From Halorussus rarus (GTDB taxonomy: Archaea > Halobacteriota > Halobacteria > Halobacteriales > Haladaptataceae), in the NCBI RefSeq assembly GCF_003369835.1, contig NZ_QPMJ01000002.1, forward strand, positions 124,001 to 188,000: a stretch of 64,000 bases of DNA, read 5' to 3'. The position numbers and the translations under genes are program-made. Below the pieces are notes generated by a model that had not been told where the DNA came from, did not search any database, and saw nothing but the letters and a program-made list of their open reading frames with translations. This document shows, piece after piece, positions 41,836-51,564 of this stretch (its first letter is position 1; each line of letters opens with the position of its first letter).

Positions 41836-43278
41836 ATGATCACGGCAGACCGGATGGCCCAGGTCGACGCGAACGCGGCCGCCCTCGGCGTGCCGCGCAA
41901 GCAGTTGATGGAGTCGAGCGGCAACGCCGTGGCCCGCGAGGTCCGCGAGGCCGCCGCCCCCGGCGCGCGGGTGGCCGTCGTCGCCGGCCGCGGGAACAAC
42001 GGCGGCGACGCCTTCGTGGCGGTCCGCTTTCTGAGCGAGTACGACACCTCCGTCCACCTGCTCGGCCGCGAGGAGACCATCGCGACCGACATCGCCAGCG
42101 AGAACTGGGACGCGCTCCGGCGGGGCGAGTACGACATCGAGACCGTCGACGACTCCAGAGACTTCGAGGTGCCCGACTGCGACGTCGTCGTCGACGCCAT
42201 GCTCGGCACCGGCGTGACGGGCGCGCTCCGCGAACCCGAGGCCACTGCCGCCGAGCGGATCAACGAATCCGACGCCACCGTCGTCGCGGTCGACGTCCCC
42301 TCCGGCGTGAACGCCGACACCGGCGAAGCAGCGGGCGCCGCGGTCGAGGCCGACCGCGTGGTCACCTTCCACGACCAGAAACCCGGCCTCGACGATCTCG
42401 ACGCCGAAGTCACCGTCGCGGACATCGGCATCCCCGCCGCGGCCGAGCGCCTCGTGGGGCCGGGCGACCTCCGGCCGGTACGGGAGGGGACCAAGGCCGA
42501 GGACGCCCGCGCCTACGTCATCGGCGGCGGCCCGTACACCGGCGCGCCGGCGCTGGCTGCCCAGGCCGCGCTCCGGACCGGCGCGGACCTCTCGTTCGTC
42601 GCGGCGCCCGACCCGGTCGCGCCCCAGATACAGGGCTACGCCGAGGACCTCATCGTCCAGTCGTACGACGGCGACCACCTCTCGCCCGAGCAGGTGCCCG
42701 ACCTCGTCGACACCGCCGAGAGCTACGACGACGTGGTCGTCATCGGGCCGGGGCTGGGCAGCGCCGACGAGACAGTCGAGGCGGCCGAGCGGTTTCTCGC
42801 GGAGTTCTCCGGCCGGGCGGTCGTCGACGCCGACGCGCTCGAAGTCGTGCCCGAGGTCGACACCGACGCGACGCTGGTCTGCACGCCCAACCGCAAGGAG
42901 CTCGCGAAGATGGGCGGTCCGGAGGTCGAGAGCGCCGACGCCCTCCGCGAGCGCGCCGACGAGATCGAGGCGTTCGCCGCCGACCTCGGCCACGTCGTGC
43001 TGGCGAAGGCGAAGGACGACGTCGTCACGGACGGCGAGCGCACCCGCGTCTCGACCGCGGGCACGCCCGGCATGAGCGTCGGCGGGACCGGCGACACGCT
43101 CGCGGGCACCACCGCCGGCCTGCTGGCGACCCACGACCCGTTCCGGTCGGCGTGCATGGCGGCGTACGCCAACGGCCGGGCGGCCGAGCTGCTGGACGAG
43201 GACAGACACGACGGGCTGCTGGCGTCGGACCTGCTCGACGCGCTTCCGCGGGCGCTGTGGGGTGGCGACGATGAGTGA
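41836..43278 (+). CDS. nnr: Bifunctional NAD(P)H-hydrate epimerase/dehydratase
   Basis: 480 aa. The N-terminal epimerase domain has AVVAGRGNNGGDAFVAVRFL and DVPSGVNADTGEAAGAAVEA; the C-terminal ADP/ATP-dependent dehydratase has GGGPYTGAPALAAQAALRTG, VIGPGLGSADE and GTPGMSVGGTGDTLAG. Repairs damaged NADHX and NADPHX. Overlaps moaC by 8 nt. Confidence 0.92.
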   Translation: MITADRMAQVDANAAALGVPRKQLMESSGNAVAREVREAAAPGARVAVVAGRGNNGGDAFVAVRFLSEYDTSVHLLGREETIATDIASENWDALRRGEYDIETVDDSRDFEVPDCDVVVDAMLGTGVTGALREPEATAAERINESDATVVAVDVPSGVNADTGEAAGAAVEADRVVTFHDQKPGLDDLDAEVTVADIGIPAAAERLVGPGDLRPVREGTKAEDARAYVIGGGPYTGAPALAAQAALRTGADLSFVAAPDPVAPQIQGYAEDLIVQSYDGDHLSPEQVPDLVDTAESYDDVVVIGPGLGSADETVEAAERFLAEFSGRAVVDADALEVVPEVDTDATLVCTPNRKELAKMGGPEVESADALRERADEIEAFAADLGHVVLAKAKDDVVTDGERTRVSTAGTPGMSVGGTGDTLAGTTAGLLATHDPFRSACMAAYANGRAAELLDEDRHDGLLASDLLDALPRALWGGDDE

Positions 43279-43834
43279 GGACGACGATAGCAGGGCGCGA
43301 AGCGCCTCGGACGATTCGAGCGGGCAGGGCCCGCGAGAAGAAGCCGCCGGAGGCGGCGACGCCGAGCTCACCCACACCGACGAGGAGGGCGACGTCCAGA
43401 TGGTCGACGTGGGCGACAAGCCCGACACCGCCCGCCGGGCGGTCGCCGCCGGAGAGATCAACCTCCGGCCCGAGACGGTCGAGGCCATCCGCGACGACGA
43501 GGTCGCCAAGGGCGACGTGCTGGCGACCGCTCGCGTCGGCGCGGTCCAGGCGGTCAAGCACACCTGGGAGACGATCCCCATGTGCCACCAGATTCCCATC
43601 ACCAACGTCGAGACGGAGTTCGAGCTGTTCGCCGACCGGGTCACGCTCGAGGTCGCGGTCGAGACCACCGGCAAGACAGGCTGCGAGATGGAGGCGCTGG
43701 AGGGCGTGAGTACCGGCCTGAACGTGGTGTGGGACATGGTGAAGGCCGCCGAGAAGGACGAGGACGGCCAGTACCCCGACACCGCCGTCGACCGCGTCCG
43801 GGTGGTCGAGAAGACGAAGCGGAAGATAGAGTGA
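43271..43834 (+). CDS. moaC: Cyclic pyranopterin monophosphate synthase MoaC
   Basis: 187 aa from the ATG at 43271, overlapping nnr. Core VQMVDVGDKPDTARRAVAAG, then TWETIPMCHQIPITNVETEF and TGCEMEALEGVSTGLNVVWD (catalytic Lys-Thr-Gly-Cys-Glu-Met-Glu). Second step of molybdopterin synthesis. The N-terminal ~35 residues are an acidic haloarchaeal extension. Confidence 0.93.
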   Translation: MSEDDDSRARSASDDSSGQGPREEAAGGGDAELTHTDEEGDVQMVDVGDKPDTARRAVAAGEINLRPETVEAIRDDEVAKGDVLATARVGAVQAVKHTWETIPMCHQIPITNVETEFELFADRVTLEVAVETTGKTGCEMEALEGVSTGLNVVWDMVKAAEKDEDGQYPDTAVDRVRVVEKTKRKIE

Positions 43835-43891
43835 CCGAGCGGAGGATGGAGTAGCCGAGGCGGAGAACCGGCCGGGCGACGGATCCCTCCC

Positions 43892-44269
43892 TCACCGCTG
43901 GCGCCCGCCGCGTTCGTGCTCCCCGCCGTCTTCGTCGTTCTCCCGCCGGTCCTCCCGGCGGTCGCGCCAGGTCTCGTCCGCCTCCGCTTCGTCGCTGTTC
44001 TCCCGGTAGCGGATCTCCTCGTCGAGCGTGCCCGGGAGGTCTGGGGGCCGCTCCCGCTCGCGGCGCCGCGCCCGGCGTGCGTCGTACCAGTGGCCGACGC
44101 TCGCCGCGGCGAACAGCGCCACGATGACCGCGCCGGCGGCTGTCGGCGAGAGGTCGCCGAACGGCGGCACGTCGGCCATCATCAGTGCGAGCAGGACGGT
44201 CGAGATCGCGGTCAGCGCGAGGTACACTCGGTGCCACGCCACCCGCGTTCTTTGTCGTGTGCCCCCCAT
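43892..44269 (-). CDS. Two-helix membrane protein with charged tail
   Basis: 125 aa from the ATG at 44269. Helices around 13-30 (VYLALTAISTVLLALMMADV) and 37-57 (AAGAVIVALFAAASVGHWYD), then an Arg/Glu/Asp-rich cytoplasmic tail to the end (ERGGRQR). No known domain. Convergent with moaC. Confidence 0.6.
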   Translation of the reverse strand: MGGTRQRTRVAWHRVYLALTAISTVLLALMMADVPPFGDLSPTAAGAVIVALFAAASVGHWYDARRARRRERERPPDLPGTLDEEIRYRENSDEAEADETWRDRREDRRENDEDGGEHERGGRQR

Positions 44270-44538
44270 CGTCTCTGAGCGGCGCGGTCGGCGCGGGCGC
44301 TCCGATGTCGGTCGCGCTGGCCGCCTGCCGTATGTCTCTGACGGCCGGTCGTACTTTGTTATTCGCGTCGTTTCCGCCGCCCGTCTCGACGCAATCAGCG
44401 ATCCGCCGACCGGGGCGCCGCCGGCGAGTCGCGCGTATCGACTGTTACGGCCGGACAAACCCGCACTGAACGTGTGTTTAGCGACGGTTATCGACGATAC
44501 GGTCCGGGTAGCGCGCGGTAACGAGGATTGGGTTCGAG

Positions 44539-45834
44539 TTAGGCCGACGGTACGCTGGCGAGTTCGCCGGCCTTGGCCCGGGACCGCTCGACGATGGAGG
44601 GCCGGGCCTCGAAGTCCACGACCACCTCGTCGTCGGCGTAGGTCACGTCGTTGACCCGGGCGTGGTCGTGGACCCACGAGACGACGCTCATGGTGTCGTC
44701 GGTCATCGGCAGGACGAGCCGCTCTCGCTGCCAGTCGGGGAGTTCGGCGTCGATGCGCGTGCGCAGGCCCTCCAGATTGAGCTGCTCCATCCCGGAGACG
44801 GCGATGGGATCGGGCGCGAGTGCCGAGAGCGCCTCGGTCTTCTCGGCGAGCTCGTCGTCGCTCACCGCGTCGATCTTGTTCAGGACCGTCACAATGGGCG
44901 CCTCGTTGCGCTCGTAGAGCGTGTCGTGGCTGGTGATGAGCTTCTCGCGGATCTCCTCGACGGGCTCGCTGACGTCCACGACGAGCAGCACCAGGTCGGC
45001 GTGGTACACCGCGTCGAGCGTCGACTTGAACGACTCGACCAGCCAGTGGGGCAGGTCGGAGATGAACCCGACCGTGTCGGTGAGCAGGACGTCCCTGCGA
45101 TCCATGTCCATCCGGCGGGTGGTCGTCCCCAGGGTGGTGAACAGTCGGTCCTGGGCCTCCGCCGTCGTGTCGAGGTCGGGGTGGAGCTCCTCGTTCTCGC
45201 CGAGCTCGAGGTCGGCCGCCAGGCTCTGCATCAGCGTCGACTTGCCGGCGTTGGTGTAGCCCGCCATCGCCACCAGGTCGAACCCCGACTCGCGGCGGCG
45301 GTCCCGCCGGTCGGCCTCGGTCCGGGCGATGGAGTCCAGCTCGTCCTTGATCCGGCTGATCTGGTCCTTGATGTCCTGCTCGCGGCTCTCGTCGTACTCG
45401 CCCAGCCCCATGAACCCCGGCCGCTCGTCGCGCTTGGCGAGGCTGGTCTTGGCCTCGGCCCGCGGGAGCTCGTACCGGAGCTCGGCCAGCTCGACCTGGA
45501 GCTGGGCCTTCCGGGTCTGGGCGCGCTGGCCGAATATCTCGAGGATGAGCCGGAACCGGTCGATCACTCTGGTGTCCTCGGGGAGCCGCTGGCCCAGGTT
45601 GAACGTCTGGTACGGGCCCAGTTCGTTGTCGAAGATGACCAGGTCGGCGCCCGTCTCGGCGACCGCGCGACCGATCTCGTCGGCCTTCCCCTCGCCCACC
45701 TGGAGCGCGGGGTCCTCCTTGCGCGACTGGGTGAACTCGGCCGCGACCTCGTAGCCCGCCGCGCGGGCGAGGTCGCGTATCTCTTCGGTGTCTGGCGTGC
45801 CGGTGTCGACTCGCTTTGCGATTATCGCTTTCAT
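44539..45834 (-). CDS. hflX: GTPase HflX
   Basis: 431 aa. N-terminal glycine-rich/HflX domain, coiled-coil linker (about 105-180), G domain with P-loop GYTNAGKST (192-200), DTVGF and NKID. Ribosome-associated GTPase that splits or rescues stalled ribosomes. Overlaps the DUF2209 gene by 4 nt and is the downstream gene of that pair. Confidence 0.93.
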   Translation of the reverse strand: MKAIIAKRVDTGTPDTEEIRDLARAAGYEVAAEFTQSRKEDPALQVGEGKADEIGRAVAETGADLVIFDNELGPYQTFNLGQRLPEDTRVIDRFRLILEIFGQRAQTRKAQLQVELAELRYELPRAEAKTSLAKRDERPGFMGLGEYDESREQDIKDQISRIKDELDSIARTEADRRDRRRESGFDLVAMAGYTNAGKSTLMQSLAADLELGENEELHPDLDTTAEAQDRLFTTLGTTTRRMDMDRRDVLLTDTVGFISDLPHWLVESFKSTLDAVYHADLVLLVVDVSEPVEEIREKLITSHDTLYERNEAPIVTVLNKIDAVSDDELAEKTEALSALAPDPIAVSGMEQLNLEGLRTRIDAELPDWQRERLVLPMTDDTMSVVSWVHDHARVNDVTYADDEVVVDFEARPSIVERSRAKAGELASVPSA

Positions 45835-46187
45835 AGGAACAGTTTGCGGGCGGCGTACGCGGCGTGGTGTGCGGCCTGCACGGTCTCGCGTTCGGCTATA
45901 CTCTCGACGTACTTGAAGCTCGGGCCGAGGAACTGCTCTACCCTGAAATCGGGCTCCTCGTAGAACTCGCCCTGCTCGGCGACCACGGGGCCCTCCGGCG
46001 GGGTTGGCAGTTCGACCACCGCGTCGGCGACGACCTGGGCCGCGCGCTCGAAGGTCGGCGGGTTGCGACTCGTGGCGAACCCCATCCCCTCGACCGACTC
46101 CAGTCTGGCAGTGCCGACGCTGGCGTGGACGGCCGCCGCCACCATCAGGTACTCGCCCGACTCCTCGTGACGGCCGCTGATGTCCAC
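45831..46187 (-). CDS. DUF2209 family protein
   Basis: 118 aa from the GTG at 46187 (VDISGRHEESGEYLMVAAAV); an in-frame stop a few codons upstream leaves no alternative start. DUF2209 has an RNase-H-like beginning (VDISGRH) with a conserved FYEEPDFRVEQFLG segment. Coupled to hflX by a 4-nt overlap. Function unknown. Confidence 0.8.
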   Translation of the reverse strand: MDISGRHEESGEYLMVAAAVHASVGTARLESVEGMGFATSRNPPTFERAAQVVADAVVELPTPPEGPVVAEQGEFYEEPDFRVEQFLGPSFKYVESIAERETVQAAHHAAYAARKLFL

Positions 46188-46449
46188 GCCGACGACGCTA
46201 GCCTCGCCGGGCCTTCACCTCGGTTTCCGCACCCACGATGCCCATGTGCGGCCATACGACCCCGTACCTTTTGAATGATGCGCCGGATTCAGGGTCCGGT
46301 CCACCGCGGATTCCCCGAGCCGGGTCGTTGCGCAGTCCTCTCAGAACTCCGTCGACTTCCGCCGTAGAATGAACCGATCGCTCGGTTCGGTTCAACGCCG
46401 GGTCGTGATTACCACAAGAGTCTTATCCCACCGCTGTGGGGATGGTCGT

Positions 46450-46770
46450 ATGCCCCTGCCGATAGACCCCCAGCAACTCGGACTCGAGTTCGGGTCCGGG
46501 GCCGTCGTCGGCGGCGTCATCGGCTTCGCCGCCAAGAAGGTGGCGAAGCTGATCGCCGTCATCGTCGGCCTCGAACTGGCCCTCTTCAAGTTCCTCGAGT
46601 CGAGAGAGATCCTGACCGTCGACTGGAACCGGCTCACCGCGGGCGTGCTGCAGGCGGGCGAGACGGCCCAGAGCGGCGCGCCGCCGTCGTGGGTGACGAC
46701 CATCCTCTCGACCCTCTCGGTCGGCGCCGGCTTCACCGGCGGCTTCCTGCTCGGCTTCCGGAAGGGATAG
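46450..46770 (+). CDS. FUN14-domain membrane protein
   Basis: 106 aa from the ATG at 46450. QQLGLEFGSGAVVGGVIGFA, AKLIAVIVGLELALFKFLES and a C-terminal Gly-rich helix (VGAGFTGGFLLGFRKG) define the FUN14 family. Small membrane protein of unknown role in archaea. Confidence 0.85.
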   Translation: MPLPIDPQQLGLEFGSGAVVGGVIGFAAKKVAKLIAVIVGLELALFKFLESREILTVDWNRLTAGVLQAGETAQSGAPPSWVTTILSTLSVGAGFTGGFLLGFRKG

Positions 46771-46847
46771 CTCGACGGACCGCCCCGCTTTTCGCGTTCC
46801 CCGTCCGTCCGACTCGAATCGCCTGCTGACCGTTTCCTCACCGAGTC

Positions 46848-47573
46848 CTACCGCGTGCTGAGCTCGTCCTCGTCCTTGATGATGCGAGTCTCGGCCTCGC
46901 CGCTGGTGTGCTCGTTCACGAGGTCGTAGAACTCGTTCTGCATCCCGGCCGGGAACGTGAGCACGCCGACCCAGCCGCCGTCGTTCTGCCACTCCTCGCG
47001 CTCGAGGTCGCCGAACTGCCGGATCTTGGCCTGGGCGCTGCCGGCGTAGTCGGCCGGCACCTGGACCGCGACGGTCACCTCGTCGAACCGGATGGGGATG
47101 ACCGGCCGGAGCGCGTCGAGCGCCTCGTCGACCTGGGTCTCGACCGGCTCCATCGGGTCGACCCGGAAGTCGGTCTCCTCCAGCGCCGACTCGATGCGCT
47201 CGGGCGGGTGGGGCGCGTTGTCCATCTGGGGGTTGACCGCGTTCCGGGTGATGCGGTTAACCAGCTGCTTGTGCTTCTGATCCTGCATCTCGCGGCGCTG
47301 CTCGGCCGTGATCTGGATCTCCCCGTCCTCGATGACCTGGGGGATGATCTCGAGCGGGTCGGTCGTGCCGAACACCTCTTCGAGCGCCGACTCCGCGGGT
47401 CGGTCGCCGCGGCTCGCGTTCTCGAACACGTCCTCGGCCGCGATGACGTCCTCCAGTTCGCCCTCGAACTCGCCGCGCTTGATGGCGAGCGCCGCGTCCG
47501 GGTCGACCAGTACCTCGAACCGTTCGCCGTGGGATTCGAGGCGCGCGGTGACCGCCTCTTCGAGTGGTATCAT
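46848..47573 (-). CDS. Ribosome maturation factor SBDS
   Basis: 241 aa. N-terminal SBDS domain (RLESHGERFEVLVDPDAALA; DVFENASRGDRPAESALEEV), central KHKQLVNRITRNAVNPQMDN and C-terminal ferredoxin-like domain. Archaeal SBDS acts in late 60S-equivalent subunit maturation. Full length. Usually linked to exosome or proteasome genes, which are not adjacent here. Confidence 0.93.
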   Translation of the reverse strand: MIPLEEAVTARLESHGERFEVLVDPDAALAIKRGEFEGELEDVIAAEDVFENASRGDRPAESALEEVFGTTDPLEIIPQVIEDGEIQITAEQRREMQDQKHKQLVNRITRNAVNPQMDNAPHPPERIESALEETDFRVDPMEPVETQVDEALDALRPVIPIRFDEVTVAVQVPADYAGSAQAKIRQFGDLEREEWQNDGGWVGVLTFPAGMQNEFYDLVNEHTSGEAETRIIKDEDELSTR

Positions 47574-47835
47574 ACGGTACGGTAGTGTTCCGCATCTAAA
47601 ATAGTCTTCCCCACACGCCGCCGGCCGGGGGCGGACGACGGATGCCGAGACGCCGCGACCGGCGGTAGAGTTATTACGGCGGCGTGACAGCTACGACCAA
47701 CGGCAGGCGACCGATGACCCGCTAACTTCTCCCGGCCGGCGCTCGCCCCCGGCCAGCCGCTCGCATCGGTAGCCGAACGCCACCCCAGCGGCTGCCAGTC
47801 ACGCCGCACCGGCAGCCGCCCCACGAACCGCAGCC

Positions 47836-49617
47836 ATGAGTCCACCAGCCAGAGACGACGTCGACCCCGAGCACCGATTCGACCTGACGCGCATCTTCGA
47901 GACGCCCGACGACTGGGACGACGCCGCGGCCGCGCTCCGCGAGGAGCTGCGCGCGCTCGACTCCCGGGCCGAGAAGTCGGTCGAGACCGCCGCCGACCTC
48001 CGGGCGCTGCTCGAACGCACCGAGGACTGCTACCGCCGGCGACAGCGCCTCGACCTGTACGCAACGCTCTACGCGGACGTCGACACCGAGTCCGACGCGG
48101 CCGCCGACCGGCAGCGGCGGCTCCGCGACCTCGACGCCGATTTCGAGCCCACGATTGCGGCCGTCCTTCGCCGTCTCCGCGAGACCGACGACGACCGCCT
48201 CGACGCGCTCGCGGCGGACCTCGACGACTACCGTCGATACGCCGACCACCTCCGCGACCGGGCGAGTCGAGTCCGCTCGCCCGACGCCGAGGACGCGGTC
48301 GCGGCCCACGCCGAGGTCCGGTCCGCGCCGACCCGAGTGATCCGGGCGGTCACGACCGAGGACTTCGACCCGCCGAGCGTCGAGCGGCCCGACGGCGAGA
48401 CGGTCGCGCTCCGGTACGGCAACTACCGGGACGAACTGTCGCACCCCGACCGCGACTACCGCCGCCGGGTGTACGAGGCCTACCGAAGCGAACTGGACCG
48501 CTTCGAGCACACCCTCGCGCGGGCCTACGCAGAGAAGTTCGCGGCCGCCGCCACCGAGGTCGACGTCCGGGGGTACGACTCGATCCGGGACCGCGACTTC
48601 CGTGGGACCTATCCGGAGAACGGCCTCGAGCCCTCGCTGCCGGGAGAAGCCCACGACGCGATGCTCGACGCGGTGCGGGCGAATTTGGACCCGTTCCACC
48701 GCGCCCAGGAGCTGCGCCGGGAGCGACTCGGCGTCGACACCCTCCGGCCCTGGGACCTCGAGGTGTCGGTCGCGAACGCTCCGACCCCGGAGCTTTCCTA
48801 CGAGGAGGCGAAGGCGCACATTCTCGACGCCCTCGAACCACTCGGGGAGGAGTACGTCGCCCGCGTCCGGTCGTTCTTCGACGAGCGCCGGATCGACGTC
48901 TTCCCCACCGGGAGCAAGCGGACCGACATCCCGGCGTACTGTCCGTCGTCGGCCGCCGACGGCGCGTTCGTGCTGGCGAACTACCGCGGGGACGTCCGCA
49001 CCGCCTCCTTCGTCTGCCACGAACTCGGCCACGCGCTCAACGTCGCGTACCACCGCGAGGGGCCGACCCGGCGCGCGACCTGTCCGAACGCCGTCTGCGA
49101 GGTTCCGTCCATCCTCCACGAGATTCTGCTGGTCGAGCACTGGCTGGAAGAGGGCGGCGCGCTCGCGGACCACGCCGCCAACCGCCTGCTGGAGTGCCTC
49201 GGCGGGAACCTCTACGGGTCGACGATGGGCTCGGCGTTCGACCACCACCTCGCCACGGCCCTCGAGGACGGGCGGGACCTCTCGGCCGAGCGAATCCGAG
49301 GCGCCTACGCCGACCTGCTCGGCGAGTTCCGGCCGGGAGTGGAGTACGGCGACCGCGGGAGCCGGGACTGGCTCGGCAGGGGGCTCCGCCGGCCGTACAG
49401 CAGCTTCCAGTACGTCCTCGGCGCAACGGGGGCGCTGGTCGTCCGCGATCGGTTACGCGAGGGGAGTCTGACCCCCGGCGAGTACCGCGACTTCCTCCGG
49501 ACCACCGGTCGGCGCGGCCCGCTGGAGCAACTGGAGCGACTGGGCGTCGACGCGACGAGTCCGGACCCCTACGAGCGCGCAGCCGAGGCGTTCGCGGGGT
49601 ATCTGGACGAGGTCTGA
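47836..49617 (+). CDS. pepF: Oligoendopeptidase F (M3 metallopeptidase)
   Basis: 593 aa. Zinc site HELGH at residues 395-399 (VCHELGHALNVAYHREG), with a third ligand Glu about residue 422 in CEVPSILHE. Helical N-terminal half typical of PepF. Cytosolic cleavage of oligopeptides. No signal peptide. The ATG at 47836 follows a 262-bp divergent region with SBDS. Confidence 0.92.
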   Translation: MSPPARDDVDPEHRFDLTRIFETPDDWDDAAAALREELRALDSRAEKSVETAADLRALLERTEDCYRRRQRLDLYATLYADVDTESDAAADRQRRLRDLDADFEPTIAAVLRRLRETDDDRLDALAADLDDYRRYADHLRDRASRVRSPDAEDAVAAHAEVRSAPTRVIRAVTTEDFDPPSVERPDGETVALRYGNYRDELSHPDRDYRRRVYEAYRSELDRFEHTLARAYAEKFAAAATEVDVRGYDSIRDRDFRGTYPENGLEPSLPGEAHDAMLDAVRANLDPFHRAQELRRERLGVDTLRPWDLEVSVANAPTPELSYEEAKAHILDALEPLGEEYVARVRSFFDERRIDVFPTGSKRTDIPAYCPSSAADGAFVLANYRGDVRTASFVCHELGHALNVAYHREGPTRRATCPNAVCEVPSILHEILLVEHWLEEGGALADHAANRLLECLGGNLYGSTMGSAFDHHLATALEDGRDLSAERIRGAYADLLGEFRPGVEYGDRGSRDWLGRGLRRPYSSFQYVLGATGALVVRDRLREGSLTPGEYRDFLRTTGRRGPLEQLERLGVDATSPDPYERAAEAFAGYLDEV

Positions 49618-49877
49618 CCCCCACGGCGAGAATCACTACCGAATATACCACTCCGGCGCGCGCTGGCGCGGCCCGCCAGTGGCCGCGCCGACGTGCGCGA
49701 GGGACGAGCATCGCAGACCGGAACGGAGTGGAGGCCGAGTAGCGCAGGAGGCTGGGGAGGTGTGTGGTCCTCGCGGTGCTGTGCGGTTGCGGTAACACAG
49801 GTGACGGCAGTAGCTAGCTTTACTCAACACGCAATCTTGCCGAGTGCTGACGGAGAAAAACAGGAGTTAGGCGTTTC

Positions 49878-50327
49878 TCACTCCTCCTCCGGAGCGAACT
49901 CGACCAGCGTCAGATCTCGGTCGAGCATGCAGTAGTCGTGCGGCGGATCGCCGAGTATCTCGGTGATCTGGCGGTCCTCGTCGAAGTCGGCGCCCGCGGG
50001 CTCGCAGTACTCGTGGCTCGGGCATTCAGTGTGGGGGCACGGGCCCGCGAGGCTGGCCTTGCTGCCGGCGTAGGCGTTCTTCGCGGGGACGTTGGCCTTC
50101 ACGCCGACCGGGTCGACCTCGACCGCCGTGACGCCGGTGTCGTGGACGGCGCAGTCGAGGGTCTGGGCGCCCTCGCGCACGTCTTCGATTCGGTAGCGCA
50201 CTCCCTCCGAGAGGTTCAGACACTGGTCCCGATACGGGCATCCTTCGCAGGCCGACGACTCACCGCGGTAGACGAACTCCTGTCCGGGCTCGGCGAGGCG
50301 GGTTCCGATGAGGGTGATGGACGACAT
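49878..50327 (-). CDS. UPF0179 family Cys-rich protein
   Basis: 149 aa. Two cysteine clusters, CEGCPYRDQCLNLS and CPHTECPSHEYCEPAG, plus further Cys at about 59 and 137. The pattern suggests a metal or Fe-S site. UPF0179 is archaea-specific and uncharacterised. Confidence 0.88.
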   Translation of the reverse strand: MSSITLIGTRLAEPGQEFVYRGESSACEGCPYRDQCLNLSEGVRYRIEDVREGAQTLDCAVHDTGVTAVEVDPVGVKANVPAKNAYAGSKASLAGPCPHTECPSHEYCEPAGADFDEDRQITEILGDPPHDYCMLDRDLTLVEFAPEEE

Positions 50328-50441
50328 GGCGCGGGCTACGCGGGCCGCCCGGTTAAGGCTCTCGTCATCCGGGTCGGGTGCTTTTCCGCTACTCTCATGA
50401 CGAAGGCGGGATAAAACGAGTGAACTGAGGCCGTTTCGTCC

Positions 50442-50481
50442 TCGAAAGCCCGCGACCGGGCGGCCCCTTTCAGTCCCACCC
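50442..50481. repeat. Dispersed intergenic repeat, copy 2 (pairs with 23711-23742)
   Basis: TCGAAAGCCCGCGACCGGGC followed by GGCCCCTTTCAGTCCCACCC. Contains a small hairpin GCCCG-CGAC-CGGGC. The other strand begins GGGTGGGACTGAAAGGGGCC and ends CTTTCGAGGAC. Same modular order as copy 1, and likewise intergenic. Confidence 0.65.
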
Positions 50482-50563
50482 GCCGTTGGTCTGGATCACC
50501 GAACGTCCGCGGCGGTGGTTCCGTCGGTCGGATTCCTCTGTTCCCGATCATTTCCGGCTTCCG

Positions 50564-50980
50564 CTACTCGCCGGTCACCTCGTCGAGCTCGTCGAGGTAC
50601 TCCTCGCGGGGGACCTGATACGCGTCCCGGTAGTCGAGTTCGCCCCGAGCGAACTCGGCCGCCAGTTCGTCGGCGCCCTCCACCGCGGCCTCGCGAGTGT
50701 CGTACGTGCGCGCGGGAACCAGTTCGACCTCGGGTTCGAGGAAGAACTCGACGCGCCAGACCTCGGTCGTCCCGTACTCGGCCTCCGCGGCCGGGCGGTT
50801 CGGCGCGCCCGGGGCGACGTACAGCGTGGGCATGCACGCCGCCGGGAACCGGTCGCCGTCGAACACGTCCGGGCGGTAGGCGAGGATGCGCCGGCCGTCG
50901 GGGTCGTCGTTCCAGACGGTCCAGCCGGCGGGCGGGTCGGCGTCGGTCGCCTCGCGCTCACTCGGGTCGGCGTCGCTCAT
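50564..50980 (-). CDS. Conserved haloarchaeal protein (DUF5820-like)
   Basis: 138 aa from the ATG at 50980. GWTVWNDDPDGRRILAYRPD, LPARTYDTREAA-like helix and DAYQVPREEYLDELDE tail. Acidic, soluble, one conserved Cys in AACMPTLYV. Recognised as a conserved haloarchaeal protein, probably DUF5820. Function unknown. Confidence 0.7.
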   Translation of the reverse strand: MSDADPSEREATDADPPAGWTVWNDDPDGRRILAYRPDVFDGDRFPAACMPTLYVAPGAPNRPAAEAEYGTTEVWRVEFFLEPEVELVPARTYDTREAAVEGADELAAEFARGELDYRDAYQVPREEYLDELDEVTGE

Positions 50981-51564
50981 GCCGGTCGGTTCGGTCCTGC
51001 CTCGTAAGGCCTTGCCGGTCGTGGACTCGTCCGGTGGTCGACCGGGTGGCTCGAATCCGGCCGGACTCACTTAAAAGAGGGATGGACGCGGTACCGTCGC
51101 TGGCGGGGTGACGCCCCTCTCCCGCGTCAGTCGTCGTCGTTCAATGGATTTAATTTATCCTAAGTCAATTCTGAGCCAAGCCAACAGTTATATATCGCTT
51201 CATCCCATCCATTAAATAGTATCGGTGGTAGCGACCCACGCGGTACACGGTAACACCTACCAGAACCCTTTCACGTCCGCCCGAGTCCGTCGCCCTCCGA
51301 CGTGAACGCCGCCGTGAACAGGGTGTGGGGATGGCACGCACATGGACGGCCAGAACGCGAGCGTCCCGCGCACGAGCGGGACCGAAGGACTCCAAAGGGA
51401 TACGTGGCGCCGACAGCGCCGCGTCTCCGACGAGTTCTCGGGTGGCAGCTGGCCGTCAACGATATGTGCACGTACGACTACCACATACTCCGTCCGCGAA
51501 CCGCAACACCACCGGTCAGCCGCTCGCGCTCTCGCCCGCCTCTCCCAACGATACGCGTGATACG
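50981..51564. other. Long intergenic region before the prkA operon with an AT-rich core
   Basis: 584 bases without a supported gene. From about 51140 to 51225 it is strikingly AT-rich for this genome, with a GGAT-TTAATTT-ATCC inverted repeat, TTATATAT at 51188-51195 and ATTAAATA near 51211. TATA-like boxes 340-380 bp before prkA1 imply a long leader or an unrecognised transcript. An in-frame upward extension of prkA1 to 51325 is basic and low-complexity and is rejected. Confidence 0.5.
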
